Assembly (NCBI GenBank): GCA_036733985.1
Contig: DAIMZM010000016.1
Coordinates: 1 to 30,917 of the forward strand
DNA from: DAIMZM01 sp036733985
GTDB taxonomy: Bacteria > Bacillota > Dehalobacteriia > UBA4068
Direction of reading: 5' to 3'
Length of the DNA: 30,917 nt
Part shown: positions 14,402-23,384 of the stretch, piece by piece
Position numbering within the stretch: the first letter of the stretch is position 1
Layout of the letters: the number at the start of each line of letters is the position of its first letter
Translations under genes and position numbers: made by a program
Notes under the pieces: generated by a model
Told to the model about the DNA's origin: nothing
The model's input: the letters and a program-made list of their open reading frames with translations, nothing else
The model's database searches: none

Positions 14402-15484
14402 CTAATGGGAGAGGTCGTAGGGGTTGCTGTCCATGGCCGCCACATACTGGAGGAATTCCGGCCGGTTGTCGGTATGGCGGTTGCCGTGGAGCAGTACGTC
14501 ATGGAGGACGGCCACCACCCGCTCTACGGAGTCGGCGGTCATGATGTCCACGGAAGCGCTGGCCCGGCCGTCCTGGCCGTCCACCGCGCCGTGCAGCGCG
14601 GCCTGCTCCAGGACCCGCCGCTGTAAACCGGGGCTGCACAGGATATCGCTTTTGCCGGATAGTTCCTGCAAGGCGGCCAGCAGGCCGTAAACCGCGATCT
14701 CCGAGCTGCAGCCCATCATCGGCGCGCTGGAAACGGTGGCGGTGACGGTGCCGCCGCCGCAGCCGCAATTGCAGGCGCCGCCAAAGGGGATCAGGGGCTT
14801 CAGGGCGGCTTGGGTATTGCCCACGCCCAGCTCGTTGCCGAGGTCGCCCACGCCCACGGTGAAGCCGCCCCTCACCCGGACCTGCTCGAACAGATAATCT
14901 ATTTTCGCCACTTTATGGCTGATGTTATTGCCCAAAGCGGAATGATAAATACCGAATTCATTGGCGCCGGGGCGTTCGATGGAGACCATCAGCCGGCAGT
15001 TGGTCTCAGCCAGCAGGGCGTCCGCTTGCCGCCGGGCTTCCGCCAAATCCAGGGAAATGGGCAGCAGGCAGACGGTGTTGCGGTTCTTCCTGGCCAGGGC
15101 CAGGTCATCGGTGACGGACATCTCCGCGGTGGTGCAGGTCCAGTGCAGCGCTTCCAGGGACTGGGCTTCGCTGACGATCACCGGCGTCACATGGAACACA
15201 TATTCCAGGGCCCGGGCCAGCAGCGCCGCTGAGATCAGGCCGTCGGTTTCCGGCTTCAGATAGGGGTCGATGAGGAAACCGGTGCCGATCAGCACCACGT
15301 CGTCCTTGTTCATTTGTTCCAGCCGCCGCAGCATGCCGTCGGCAGCCAGATAAGTCAGGGGCAGGCCCATTTCCCGGCGGATCGCGTCATAAATGGGGTA
15401 GAGCCCCTTGCCGTGAAAATCGGTATTGATGACCCGGTCGATCGTATCCGCTACCACAATATGTTTCATTGTTAACAAATCCAT
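14402..15484 (-). CDS. DUF4392 protein, D-glutamate-cyclase-like
   Basis: A 360-residue protein matching the DUF4392 domain, the C-terminal domain of D-glutamate cyclase. Family-like segments are VVLIGTGFLIDPYLKPETDG (about 63-82), SAALLARAL, VSIERPGANEFGIYHS and GVGDLGNELGVGNT (about 212-225), which probably bind the carboxylate substrate. A Cys/Gly-rich stretch CNCGCGGGT around 238-246 corresponds to the conserved GG region. The ATG at 15484 follows GTAGGAGGCATAAGTA. In eukaryotes this domain converts D-glutamate and 5-oxo-D-proline into one another. Its neighbour here is a gamma-glutamyltransferase-family enzyme, which makes a glutamyl or pyroglutamyl-type intermediate attractive, but that is inference. 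No signal peptide is seen; location is cytoplasmic. Confidence 0.82.
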   Translation of the reverse strand: MDLLTMKHIVVADTIDRVINTDFHGKGLYPIYDAIRREMGLPLTYLAADGMLRRLEQMNKDDVVLIGTGFLIDPYLKPETDGLISAALLARALEYVFHVTPVIVSEAQSLEALHWTCTTAEMSVTDDLALARKNRNTVCLLPISLDLAEARRQADALLAETNCRLMVSIERPGANEFGIYHSALGNNISHKVAKIDYLFEQVRVRGGFTVGVGDLGNELGVGNTQAALKPLIPFGGACNCGCGGGTVTATVSSAPMMGCSSEIAVYGLLAALQELSGKSDILCSPGLQRRVLEQAALHGAVDGQDGRASASVDIMTADSVERVVAVLHDVLLHGNRHTDNRPEFLQYVAAMDSNPYDLSH

Positions 15485-15523
15485 TACTTATGCCTCCTAC
15501 AACAGTGTTTTTGTTCTTTTTTG

Positions 15524-17122
15524 TTACCAGGCGGCGACCACGCCGTCGCTGCGGGAATCCGTGCCGCCGGCCAGTACGCCGCTGTCCGGATCCCTGAGGA
15601 TGATCTGGCCCCGGCCAAAGCCGTAGCTGTTGGCGTCCGCCGCCAGGTCATGGCCCTTGGCCAGCAGTTGTTCCCGGATCTCCAGGGGCAGGCGGGTCTC
15701 CGCTTTAAACTTCTTCTCCCGCAGCCATTGCCAGCGGGGCGCATCCAGGGCCGCCTGGGGATCCAGGCCAAAGTCCACCAGATTGCAGACGGTTTGCAGA
15801 TGGCCCTGGGGCTGCATATAGGCGCCCATCACGCCGAAGGGCCCCTGGGCCTGGCCGTCCTTGGTCAGGAAGCCGGGGATGATGGTATGATAGGTGCGCT
15901 TGCCAGGCAGCAGGGCATTGTTATGGGCGGGATCCAGCTGGAAGCTGGAACCCCGGTTTTGCAGATTAATACCGGTGCCGGGCACCACCACCCCGGAGCC
16001 GAAATCGTCGAAATTGCTCTGAATATAAGAAACCATATTGCCTTCGGCATCCGCCGTGCAGAGATAGACGGTGCCGCCGCCCATGGGCCGGGCCTGGCAA
16101 GGGGCTGCCGCCGGGCCGATCAGGGCCGCCCGCTTTTGGCCGTAATCCTTGCCCAGGAAATCCGCCAAGGGCTGCCGCAGGTAGCGGGGGTCGGTGATAT
16201 AGGCTAAACCGTCGCTGAAAGCCAGCTTGGTGGCTTCCATCTGCAAATGCATGGCCTGGGCATTCCGTTCTTCCAGGCTGAAATTGTCCAGGATATTCAG
16301 GGCCATCAGCGCCACCAGGCCCTGGCCGTTGGGGGGAATCTCCCAAACATCATAGCCATGGTAACGGCAGGAAATGGGTTCCACCCATTCCGCCTGATAC
16401 TGGGCCAAATCGCTTTTCCGCAGCAAGCCGCCGTGGGCCCGCATAAAAGCGTCGATGTGGTCCGCCAGGTCGCCTTCGTAGAAAGCCCGGCCCTGGCTGG
16501 CGCCGATCTCCGCCAGGGTGGCGGCATGATCCGGCAGGGTGATGACTTTGCCCGGATAGAGCTGCCCGCCTTGGGCAAAGGTATCGAACCAGCCCTGGAA
16601 CTCCGGGCCAATCAGGCCCGGGGCGTCGTGATCCAGGAAAAACTGCCAATAGCGGCCGATGGCCGGGGAGAGGGGGAAACCCTGGGCCGCGTAGTTGACG
16701 GCGGGCGCCAAGGCGCTCTCCAGGCTGAGACTGCCAAAGCGGCTGTTCAGCATAGCCCAGGCCGCCGGCACGCCGGGTACGGTGATGGCGTGCAGGCCCC
16801 GCCGGGGCATGCCGGTATAGCCCAGGGCCAGCAGGCGGTCAATGCTGGCGGCCTGGGGCGCGGGGCCGCTGGCGTTCAGGCCGTATAATCGGCCCTCCTG
16901 CCAGACCAGGGCGAAGGCGTCGCCGCCAATGCCGTTGGACACCGGCTCGGTCACGGTCAGGCAGGCTGCCGCCGCCACCGCCGCGTCCACCGCGTTGCCG
17001 CCCTGCTTCAGCATATCCAGGCCGGCCTGGGCCGCCAGGGGCTGGGTGGTGGCCACCATGCCCCGGCCCCCGTAAACCGGCCGCCTGGGCATGGGGAAGG
17101 GATTGTCCGGATAAGGGTACAT
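15524..17122 (-). CDS. Gamma-glutamyltransferase family protein (YwrD-like)
   Basis: A 532-residue Ntn-hydrolase of the gamma-glutamyltransferase family. The N-terminal part shows VATTQPLAAQAGLDMLKQGG and NAVDAAVAAAACLTVTEP (about 43-60) and SNGIGGDAF. The mature small subunit would start at Thr351 in GGGTVYLCTADAEGN, the self-processing nucleophile. Later come QSNFDDFGSG, PGTGINLQNRG and GVMGAYMQPQGH. No signal peptide is present, so unlike secreted GGTs it should act in the cytoplasm, as in the YwrD branch, whose substrates are not well known. The ATG at 17122 follows AAGGAGGAAGCGGC. It lies between E2 and the DUF4392 gene. The reaction may be hydrolysis of a gamma-glutamyl or other amide bond in the pathway substrate. 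Confidence 0.9.
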   Translation of the reverse strand: MYPYPDNPFPMPRRPVYGGRGMVATTQPLAAQAGLDMLKQGGNAVDAAVAAAACLTVTEPVSNGIGGDAFALVWQEGRLYGLNASGPAPQAASIDRLLALGYTGMPRRGLHAITVPGVPAAWAMLNSRFGSLSLESALAPAVNYAAQGFPLSPAIGRYWQFFLDHDAPGLIGPEFQGWFDTFAQGGQLYPGKVITLPDHAATLAEIGASQGRAFYEGDLADHIDAFMRAHGGLLRKSDLAQYQAEWVEPISCRYHGYDVWEIPPNGQGLVALMALNILDNFSLEERNAQAMHLQMEATKLAFSDGLAYITDPRYLRQPLADFLGKDYGQKRAALIGPAAAPCQARPMGGGTVYLCTADAEGNMVSYIQSNFDDFGSGVVVPGTGINLQNRGSSFQLDPAHNNALLPGKRTYHTIIPGFLTKDGQAQGPFGVMGAYMQPQGHLQTVCNLVDFGLDPQAALDAPRWQWLREKKFKAETRLPLEIREQLLAKGHDLAADANSYGFGRGQIILRDPDSGVLAGGTDSRSDGVVAAW

Positions 17123-17176
17123 GCCGCTTCCTCCTTGAAGGGATTAAAACAAGGTAAGAGATTAAAACAAACGCCT

Positions 17177-18370
17177 TTAAACCAAAGGCTGCCCGCATTC
17201 CAGCAGGGTCTTGATATAGGCCAGGAACTGGGCGCAGTCCGCGCCGTCCAAGACCCGGTGATCCCCGGCCAAACGCAGGTGCAGCAGGGGGCAGATCTTG
17301 ATGGCCTTGTCCACCACCACCGCCGTATCCTCAATGGAACCCAGGGCCAGGATGGCGGCCTGGGGCGGATTGATGATGGGATCGAAGCTGTCGATGCCGA
17401 ACATGCCCAGATTGGTAATGGTGAAGGTGCCGCCTTCCAGTTCTTCCACGGCGCTCTTGCCTTCCAGCGCCTTTTTCACCACTTCTTGCCGGCGGCGGGC
17501 CAGCTCGGCCAGGGTATAGCGCTGGGCTTCATGCACCACCGGCACGGTCAGGCCGTTCACGGTGGCGGTGGCCACACCGATGTTCACATTCTGCTGGGCA
17601 TAGATCTTGCCCTCGCGGAAAGTGGCGTTGGCCAGAGGGAACCGTTCCAGGGCCCGGGCGCAGGCCACCAGGAAGAAATCGGAGAAGGTGTATTTGACGC
17701 CGGTTTCAGCCAGCAACTGATCCCGGTAGGCGTAGAGCTTTTCCAGGTTGGCCCGGGCGGAGAAGTAGATATGGGGCACATCCCGGAAGGAGGCGGCCAT
17801 GGCCTCGCCGGTCAGCCGCTTGATGCGGTTCATCGGCACCTCGGCCAGATCGCTGCCGGGAGCGAAGGTGAAAGCCGGCGCCGCAGGGGCGGGAGCAGGC
17901 TTAGAGGCAGCCGCCGCAGGGGCGGGAGCGGCCGCTGCGGCCAGCACATCCTCGGCGGTGATGCGGCCCTGGTTGCCGGTACCGGTGACCGTGTTCAGGG
18001 CCACATTGTTTTCCCTGGCAATTTTTTTCACCCAGGGCGTGGCCGGCTGATAACCGCCGCCTTCGGCGGCTGTAGCCGGGGCGGCGGCGGTTTCCCCGGC
18101 TGCCGGGGCGGTTGCCGGGGCTGCGGCGGTGGCTTCGGTATCGATGATCAGCACCGTATCGTTCACCGGCACATCCTCGCCTACGTCCGTCAGGATTTTG
18201 GTGATCAGGCCGGAGGCTTTGGCCGCCACTTCCACCGTGGCTTTGCTGGTCTCAAAGGCGAACAGGTTCTCGCCTTCCCGCACGCTGTCGCCAACCTGTT
18301 TGAAGATCTCTGTAATATGCCCTTCGCTCATGTTCAGGCCATGCTTTGGCATCAGCACTTCAACTAACAT
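17177..18370 (-). CDS. 2-oxoacid dehydrogenase E2, dihydrolipoyl acyltransferase
   Basis: A 397-residue E2 core enzyme. Residues 1-78 form one lipoyl domain with the lipoylated Lys43 in the motif ETSKA (more usual ETDKA). An Ala/Pro-rich linker follows, then the peripheral-subunit-binding domain (about 110-143; TPWVKKIARENNV, GTGNQGRITAEDV), a second Ala/Pro linker and the catalytic domain (about 175-397). The catalytic signature DHRVLDGA with His371 and Asp375 is intact. The ATG at 18370 follows GGAGGGAAACAAC. It transfers the acyl group made by E1 to CoA. Its E1 partners lie about 5 kb upstream in the same array, across the ABC transporter genes, and E3 is at the array's start. The single lipoyl domain and the E1-alpha/beta type suggest an acetoin- or branched-chain-like complex. 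Confidence 0.93.
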   Translation of the reverse strand: MLVEVLMPKHGLNMSEGHITEIFKQVGDSVREGENLFAFETSKATVEVAAKASGLITKILTDVGEDVPVNDTVLIIDTEATAAAPATAPAAGETAAAPATAAEGGGYQPATPWVKKIARENNVALNTVTGTGNQGRITAEDVLAAAAAPAPAAAASKPAPAPAAPAFTFAPGSDLAEVPMNRIKRLTGEAMAASFRDVPHIYFSARANLEKLYAYRDQLLAETGVKYTFSDFFLVACARALERFPLANATFREGKIYAQQNVNIGVATATVNGLTVPVVHEAQRYTLAELARRRQEVVKKALEGKSAVEELEGGTFTITNLGMFGIDSFDPIINPPQAAILALGSIEDTAVVVDKAIKICPLLHLRLAGDHRVLDGADCAQFLAYIKTLLECGQPLV

Positions 18371-18440
18371 GTTGTTTCCCTCCGAATAAATTTGTTTACG
18401 GAATCTATTGCTTCGTGGCGCTGAGGCAGCGGGGCCCGGC

Positions 18441-20024
18441 TTAAGCGCCGCAGGCCTGGTTGGCCGCCGCGCTGCCCACCATCATCATACCCAACTGTTC
18501 GATATCGATCTTATCCCGGTCCAGGCAGCCCATGATCCGGCCGTGGCAAATGACGAGGATGCGGTTGGACAGTTCCAGCAGCTCATCCAGATCGCTGCTG
18601 ATCAGCAGCACGCCCGCCTCGTTCTCCGCCGCCTGCAGCAAGCGTTCCCGCACATAATCCGTGGCGCCGAAGTCCAGGCCCCAGGTGGGCTGGCAGGCGA
18701 TGATCACTTTCGGCCGGGCGGAGATGGTGCGGGCCAGCACCACCTTCTGCTGATTGCCGCCGGAGAGATTGCCCGCCGGCACTTTCTCATGGGGCGTCTT
18801 GATCCGGTATTCACGGATCGCCTGATTGGCAAATTCGCTGATCACCTGGTGCCTGGCCATGAGGCCCTTGGCAAAAGGCGGTTCGGTAAGCCGGTCCAGG
18901 ATGATGTTCTCGGCAATGGACATCGGCAGCACCAGGCCGGTACGGTGCCGGTCTTCCGGGATATAGCCCAGGCCGTTCAAACGCCGCTCCTTAATGGATT
19001 GGCGGTCGATGCAGCGGCCTTCCAGGGAGACGGTGCCTTCGCTGGGCTGCGTCAGGCCCACCAGGGCTTCCGCCAATTCGGTCTGGCCGTTGCCGGAAAC
19101 GCCGGCCACCCCCAGGATTTCCCCTTCATAGAGCGTAAAGGTGGCGTGGTCCAGGGCATAAGTCCCGCCTTCGTTTTTCACGGACAGGTCTTTCACTTCC
19201 AGCACCGGCTTGCGGCCCTGAACCGGCTGATGCCCTTCGGTGGTGACGATATAATCCCGCTCGATCATCATCCGCGCCAGGTCCTGCAGATTGGTGTCTT
19301 CTTTCAGCACCGTGCCCACATGCCGGCCGGCCCGCAGCACTGAGATGCTGTCGCAGACTTGCAAGGCTTCTTCCAGCTTATGGGTGACCATCACCACGGA
19401 CAGGCCCTTGGCTTTCAGCACCAGCAGGAAGTTGAGCAGGTTCTCTGCCTGCTGGGGGGTGAGCACGCCGGTGGGTTCGTCCAGGATCAGGATCTTCGCG
19501 CCCAAATACAGGGCTTTTAATATCTCAAGCTGTTGTTTTTGACCAACAGACAAAGTTTCCACACAATCGTTGATATTCAGTTCAAAGTTGTATTCCGCGA
19601 TGATCTGTTTGATTTTAACGCTCTCCGTTGCCCAATCCCGTTTCAGATCCTTCCAGGTCAGGGCGGGGAGCATCACATTTTCCAACACCGTGAAGCAGGC
19701 TACGGAGGAAAAATGCTGATGTATCATGCCGATACCGCTGTGGATCGCGTTAATGGAAGTCCATTTACCTTCAACGGGCTTGCCGAAGATTTTCATCAAA
19801 CCCGAATCAAAACTATACATGCCAAATAAAATATTCATCAGCGTGCTTTTGCCGGCGCCGTTTTCCCCCACCAGGGCCCGGACCTCGCCGGCCCGCAAGG
19901 TGAAAGGCACGTCAACCAGGGCATGCACTTCTTTAAAGCTTTTATGAATGTGTGCCATCTCAACCACGGCCGGGCCGAAACGCTCCTGTCCAATTGCCAT
20001 GGCCCCTGCGCCTGTCTCGTTCAC
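18441..20024 (-). CDS. ABC transporter ATP-binding protein (BMP/nucleoside type)
   Basis: A 527-residue protein with two fused ATPase domains, as in sugar and nucleoside importers. The first domain has Walker A GENGAGKST (about residues 54-62), signature LSVGQKQQ and Walker B ILILDEPTGVLT. The second has the usual degenerate P-loop GVSGNGQTE, signature LSGGNQQK and a modified Walker B (IIACQPTWGLD), typical of the YufO/NupO group. The GTG start at 20024 is supported by AGGAGG 9 bases upstream. It energises import together with the two permeases and the BMP lipoprotein encoded upstream. The family commonly moves purine nucleosides; substrate here unproven. Confidence 0.94.
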   Translation of the reverse strand: MNETGAGAMAIGQERFGPAVVEMAHIHKSFKEVHALVDVPFTLRAGEVRALVGENGAGKSTLMNILFGMYSFDSGLMKIFGKPVEGKWTSINAIHSGIGMIHQHFSSVACFTVLENVMLPALTWKDLKRDWATESVKIKQIIAEYNFELNINDCVETLSVGQKQQLEILKALYLGAKILILDEPTGVLTPQQAENLLNFLLVLKAKGLSVVMVTHKLEEALQVCDSISVLRAGRHVGTVLKEDTNLQDLARMMIERDYIVTTEGHQPVQGRKPVLEVKDLSVKNEGGTYALDHATFTLYEGEILGVAGVSGNGQTELAEALVGLTQPSEGTVSLEGRCIDRQSIKERRLNGLGYIPEDRHRTGLVLPMSIAENIILDRLTEPPFAKGLMARHQVISEFANQAIREYRIKTPHEKVPAGNLSGGNQQKVVLARTISARPKVIIACQPTWGLDFGATDYVRERLLQAAENEAGVLLISSDLDELLELSNRILVICHGRIMGCLDRDKIDIEQLGMMMVGSAAANQACGA

Positions 20025-20077
20025 TGTTGTTTACCTCCTCATCCCCTGGATATCTGTTGCCCTGCCTTGTTGAAGGG

Positions 20078-20105
20078 GGAGGGGCACGGAAGGCCGCGCC
20101 CCTCC
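20078..20105 (-). repeat. Strong intercistronic hairpin after the BMP gene
   Basis: A 12-bp GC-rich stem (20078-20089 with 20094-20105, one G-U pair) and 4-base loop stand 58 bases after the binding-protein stop codon. No T tract follows. Such hairpins often stabilise the upstream message so that the binding protein outnumbers the ATPase; that role is inferred. Confidence 0.6.
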
Positions 20106-20162
20106 GGATTGATCAAATAATCGCCGTACTTAAGTTATTGCGGGCCAACGCCGCTCCTGTGC

Positions 20163-21203
20163 TTAAAACTCGTGATCCACCGGGGCAACGACGATTTCGC
20201 CGTTTAAGACTTTGTTGTAGAAGTCGTCGATTTCGGCAGCCTTTTCATCAGAGATAGCGCCGCGCCAGTCGCAGATCCGGACGATTTCATAACCGAATTC
20301 ATAGAAACCGGTGTGAGCGGTGCCGTCAACGATGCCCCGGCACATAGCCAGGAACTGAGCCGGGCCGTCGTAAGCAACGGAACCGGTGATGACCTCGGGG
20401 TCGATATTGTAGGAGTCATAGCAGTAGCCGATCACTTTGCAGCCAAACTCCGCGCCGGCCTGCCAAACGCCCTTGTAGCCGGGGCCGGTGGCGGTGAACA
20501 GCACGTCCGCGCCCTGCTCGATCAGCTGCTTGGTCACTTCGTAGTGATTGGTGATGTCTTCATATTCGCCGGTCCAGCCAAACAGTACCTCGGTGCCGGG
20601 AACAGCCGCTTCCGCGCCTTCGATGATGCCGGAGAATTCCTTCAGCACACCGCCCACGGGCATACCGCCTACCACGCCGATGGTGCCGGATTCGGAGATC
20701 ATGGACATGGCGCCGCCCACGATCACGCCATAACTGAACTTATCCGACTTATTGGCCGCGGCTTTACCCACGCTGGGATAATCAGGCACTAAAGACATTT
20801 CCAGGAACCAGGTGTCCGGATAGGCTTCGGGCAGCGCATACCAGGCGTCATAGAACTCGCCGCCGGGGAAGAAGATGGCGTCGTAGCCTTCGTCCGCATA
20901 ACCGGCCGCCACTTCATAGACCTTGGACAGTTCCACGCCTTCGGCTACGTCCACCTGCCAGCCCAGTTCGGATTTGACCGCTTCCACGCCTTCCAGCATC
21001 ATGCGCTCAAAACCGCCGCCGTTATAGGGATCAGAGACGTTAAAAATAATCGCGGCGCGGTACTGGTGGTCGCCTTCCTCAGCGGCCGGGGTTTCAGTGT
21101 CGGCAGGGGTTTCTTCCGCGGGCGGAGCCGCAGGCTCATTGCCGCAGGCGGCGAAAGCGAAAACCAATGCCAGAGTTACCAGAATAACCAACCATTTCTT
21201 CAT
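20163..21203 (-). CDS. BMP-family ABC transporter substrate-binding lipoprotein
   Basis: A 346-residue lipoprotein of the BMP (Med/PnrA) family. The signal peptide MKKWLVILVTLALVFAFAAC ends at a lipobox with Cys20, so the mature protein is anchored outside the membrane. A Pro/Glu/Ala-rich linker (about 25-45) precedes the binding domain, which begins YRAAIIFNVSDPYNGGGFE. The segments GVVGGMPVGGV, GADVLFTATGPGYKGV and the acidic C-terminal part fit the family fold. The ATG at 21203 follows AGGAGGTAAGGAAAC. Known members bind purine nucleosides such as inosine or guanosine, and some bind other solutes. Its presence with ATPase and two permeases gives a complete importer inside the catabolic array, the best clue to the nature of the substrate. 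Confidence 0.93.
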   Translation of the reverse strand: MKKWLVILVTLALVFAFAACGNEPAAPPAEETPADTETPAAEEGDHQYRAAIIFNVSDPYNGGGFERMMLEGVEAVKSELGWQVDVAEGVELSKVYEVAAGYADEGYDAIFFPGGEFYDAWYALPEAYPDTWFLEMSLVPDYPSVGKAAANKSDKFSYGVIVGGAMSMISESGTIGVVGGMPVGGVLKEFSGIIEGAEAAVPGTEVLFGWTGEYEDITNHYEVTKQLIEQGADVLFTATGPGYKGVWQAGAEFGCKVIGYCYDSYNIDPEVITGSVAYDGPAQFLAMCRGIVDGTAHTGFYEFGYEIVRICDWRGAISDEKAAEIDDFYNKVLNGEIVVAPVDHEF

Positions 21204-21315
21204 GTTTCCTTACCTCCTTGATTTTGTTGAACATGGAAAAGCTTTTTTGATCATTCACGTCTTTGAAACGCTGAGAACAACAGAAATAACAGCAGCAACA
21301 GGAACCGGGTAACAA

Positions 21316-22191
21316 TTATTTACGCAGATAAGGCTTGCCCGCGTCTGCCGGGGATTTGGCCTGGCCCAGGATGGCCACGGCCAGCAGGGTCAGCACATAA
21401 GGGATCATGCTGAACAGATAAGAGGAACTGCCTGAGAAAGAGCTGGCCTGGAAGCGGTAAGCCAAAGCCATGCCGATGCCGAAGACCAGGCAGGCCAGGG
21501 TGGCCAACAGCGGGTTCCAGCGGCCGAAATAGACGGCCGCCATGCCGATGAAGCCCCGGCCGGCCGTGACATTCTCCGCATAGCCCTTGACCCAGCCCTG
21601 AGTCAGGGCGTCGCCGCCCAAAGCGGCCAGGACGCCGGCGAGTATCATCACCAGGATGCGGGTGCGGATCACATTGATGCCGGCGGCTTCCGCCGCGGCC
21701 ACGCCGTCGCCCACGGAACGCAGCTTCAGGCCGGCGCCGGTTTTAAACATGTACCACCAGCTGCCTAAGACAATGATCAGCGCCAGGATGCCGTAAATGC
21801 TGAAGCCGCCGATCGAGCCGGACAGGCCCTCCACCATAGCGGCGGAGGTCGACCCGCCCAAACGGTAGATGAAGCTGGTCAAGCCCAGCATCGTTGTGTT
21901 GAAGGCAATACCGATGGCGGTTTGATCCGTAGGGAAGCGGATCAGCAGCAAATTCATCAGCCAGCCCAGCAAAGCGCCGACACCAATGGCGCAAAACAGC
22001 CCGTAGATAGGGGCGCCCAGATAGATTTCTCCCAGAATGCCGGCTAAAGCGCCGGCCAGGGCAATGCCTTCCACGCCCAGGAACCAGATGCCGACCCGTT
22101 CGGCAAAAACCACAGCCATGGCCCAGAAGATCAGCGGCGTGGAGCAGTAGATCACCGAGGTTAGAAAGTTGCCGGCGGTTATCCAAGTCAT
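21316..22191 (-). CDS. ABC transporter permease (BMP-type importer), subunit 2
   Basis: A 291-residue permease with about eight to nine hydrophobic helices. The N-terminal pattern (STPLIFWAMAVVFAERVGIWFLGVEGIALAGAL) and the cytoplasmic coupling segment LRSVGDGVAAAEAAGINVIRTR (about 156-177) place it in the BPD_transp_2 family of sugar/nucleoside importers (the YufQ/NupQ-like partner). Its ATG overlaps the stop codon of the preceding permease gene (ATGA), so the two are translationally coupled. AGGAGG stands about 10 bases upstream of the start. It forms the membrane channel with the other permease. Confidence 0.93.
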   Translation of the reverse strand: MTWITAGNFLTSVIYCSTPLIFWAMAVVFAERVGIWFLGVEGIALAGALAGILGEIYLGAPIYGLFCAIGVGALLGWLMNLLLIRFPTDQTAIGIAFNTTMLGLTSFIYRLGGSTSAAMVEGLSGSIGGFSIYGILALIIVLGSWWYMFKTGAGLKLRSVGDGVAAAEAAGINVIRTRILVMILAGVLAALGGDALTQGWVKGYAENVTAGRGFIGMAAVYFGRWNPLLATLACLVFGIGMALAYRFQASSFSGSSSYLFSMIPYVLTLLAVAILGQAKSPADAGKPYLRK

Positions 22192-23345
22192 TGCGCATCA
22201 ACCTCCTTTTCCATGGGCAGAGCCGCCGCCCCGCCGGGTTTTTCCCCTGAGCCCTTTTTCCAGACCTGGCGGATATCCACGCTGGTGGCGGTCAGTTTGA
22301 TAGCGGTAAAAATCAGGAAGATCACCACCGGCATGCCGGTGAGAATGCCCACCAGGGAGACGGGCACGCCGGTCATGGACTGCATATAGCGGCCGCCGGT
22401 GCCGATGATGGCCAGCAGGAAGGAGATGGGGATGACCCCCAGCGCGTTGCCGCCCAGGAAGGCGATGCAAACGCCGGTGAAGCCCCAGTTGGACATCCAG
22501 CCATAGCTGACCGCTCCCAGAACGCCCATGATCTCGATGATGCCGGCCAGGCCCGCCAGACCCGCCCCCAGCATCACGCCGGAATTCATGATCGTCTTCA
22601 CATTGATGCCCGCGGCCTGGGCTGCCCGGCGGTTATAGCCGGTAGCAAAGAGACGGGAACCATAGGTGGTCTTGGTGGTCAGGACATGGGCCAGCAGGCA
22701 AAGGATCAGGGCCAGGTAAAAGCCGATATGAGGGCCGAAGAGATCCGGTAGCAGATTCGCTTTGGGGATGGATTCCGTGGTGGCGAAGAACGCCCCCTCT
22801 TTAAGGAACGGCCCGTAAATCATCGCATAGACGAAATAGGTACAGACGAAATTCAGCATCAGGCCGGTGGTCACTTCGGAAGCGCCCCGCTTGACCCGTA
22901 AAGTCAGGGGGATCAGCCCTACCGCCATGCCGGAGAGAGCGCCGGCGATCAGCGCCAGGGGGATGACCAGGAAGGCGGGGCCGGGGCAGTAAATAGCCAC
23001 CAGGCAGCCGCAAAAAGCGCCGATTTCCAACTGGCCCTGGATGGCGATATTGAAATAGCCGCCCTTGATGGGGATGAGGATGGCCAGGCCGCAAATCATC
23101 AGCACCGCCATTTCCTCCAGCATGGAAATCAAAGAGGCGGAACCGCGGAAGGAGCCTTTGATCAGGGCTTTCAGCACCTGGCCCGGATCAGAGCCGAAGG
23201 CGGCTACCAAAAGGATCAGGACCAGCAAAGATAAGAGAAGCGAGAGCACGGTGATTCCCACGCTGGTCTGTGAGAGCCATCTGGCTGTTAGACTTAGGCG
23301 GCCGGGCCCTTTTTCAACCGGGGCCGCCTGATGCTTGTTTCCCAT
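22188..23345 (-). CDS. ABC transporter permease (BMP-type importer), subunit 1
   Basis: A 385-residue permease of the BPD_transp_2 family, longer than its partner because of an N-terminal cytoplasmic tail of about 27 residues and a C-terminal extension. The family segments PIKGGYFNIAIQGQLEIGAFCG (about 92-113) and ATGYNRRAAQAAGINVKT, the coupling helix, are clear. It corresponds to YufP/NupP-like subunits. The ATG at 23345 follows GGAGGAAAATGTTTT. It lies 39 bases after the E1-beta gene, which ties transport to the dehydrogenase genes in one transcript. Confidence 0.93.
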   Translation of the reverse strand: MGNKHQAAPVEKGPGRLSLTARWLSQTSVGITVLSLLLSLLVLILLVAAFGSDPGQVLKALIKGSFRGSASLISMLEEMAVLMICGLAILIPIKGGYFNIAIQGQLEIGAFCGCLVAIYCPGPAFLVIPLALIAGALSGMAVGLIPLTLRVKRGASEVTTGLMLNFVCTYFVYAMIYGPFLKEGAFFATTESIPKANLLPDLFGPHIGFYLALILCLLAHVLTTKTTYGSRLFATGYNRRAAQAAGINVKTIMNSGVMLGAGLAGLAGIIEIMGVLGAVSYGWMSNWGFTGVCIAFLGGNALGVIPISFLLAIIGTGGRYMQSMTGVPVSLVGILTGMPVVIFLIFTAIKLTATSVDIRQVWKKGSGEKPGGAAALPMEKEVDAQ

Positions 23346-23384
23346 AAAACATTTTCCTCCAATTCAGCCTTAGCCGCTAAACGC

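Noticed and set aside
15469..15478. TTGTTAACAA palindrome resembling the GntR operator
   Set aside because: It has only one GTTAAC core rather than two arms around a central base, and it lies inside the start of the DUF4392 coding region, so it was not counted as a site.
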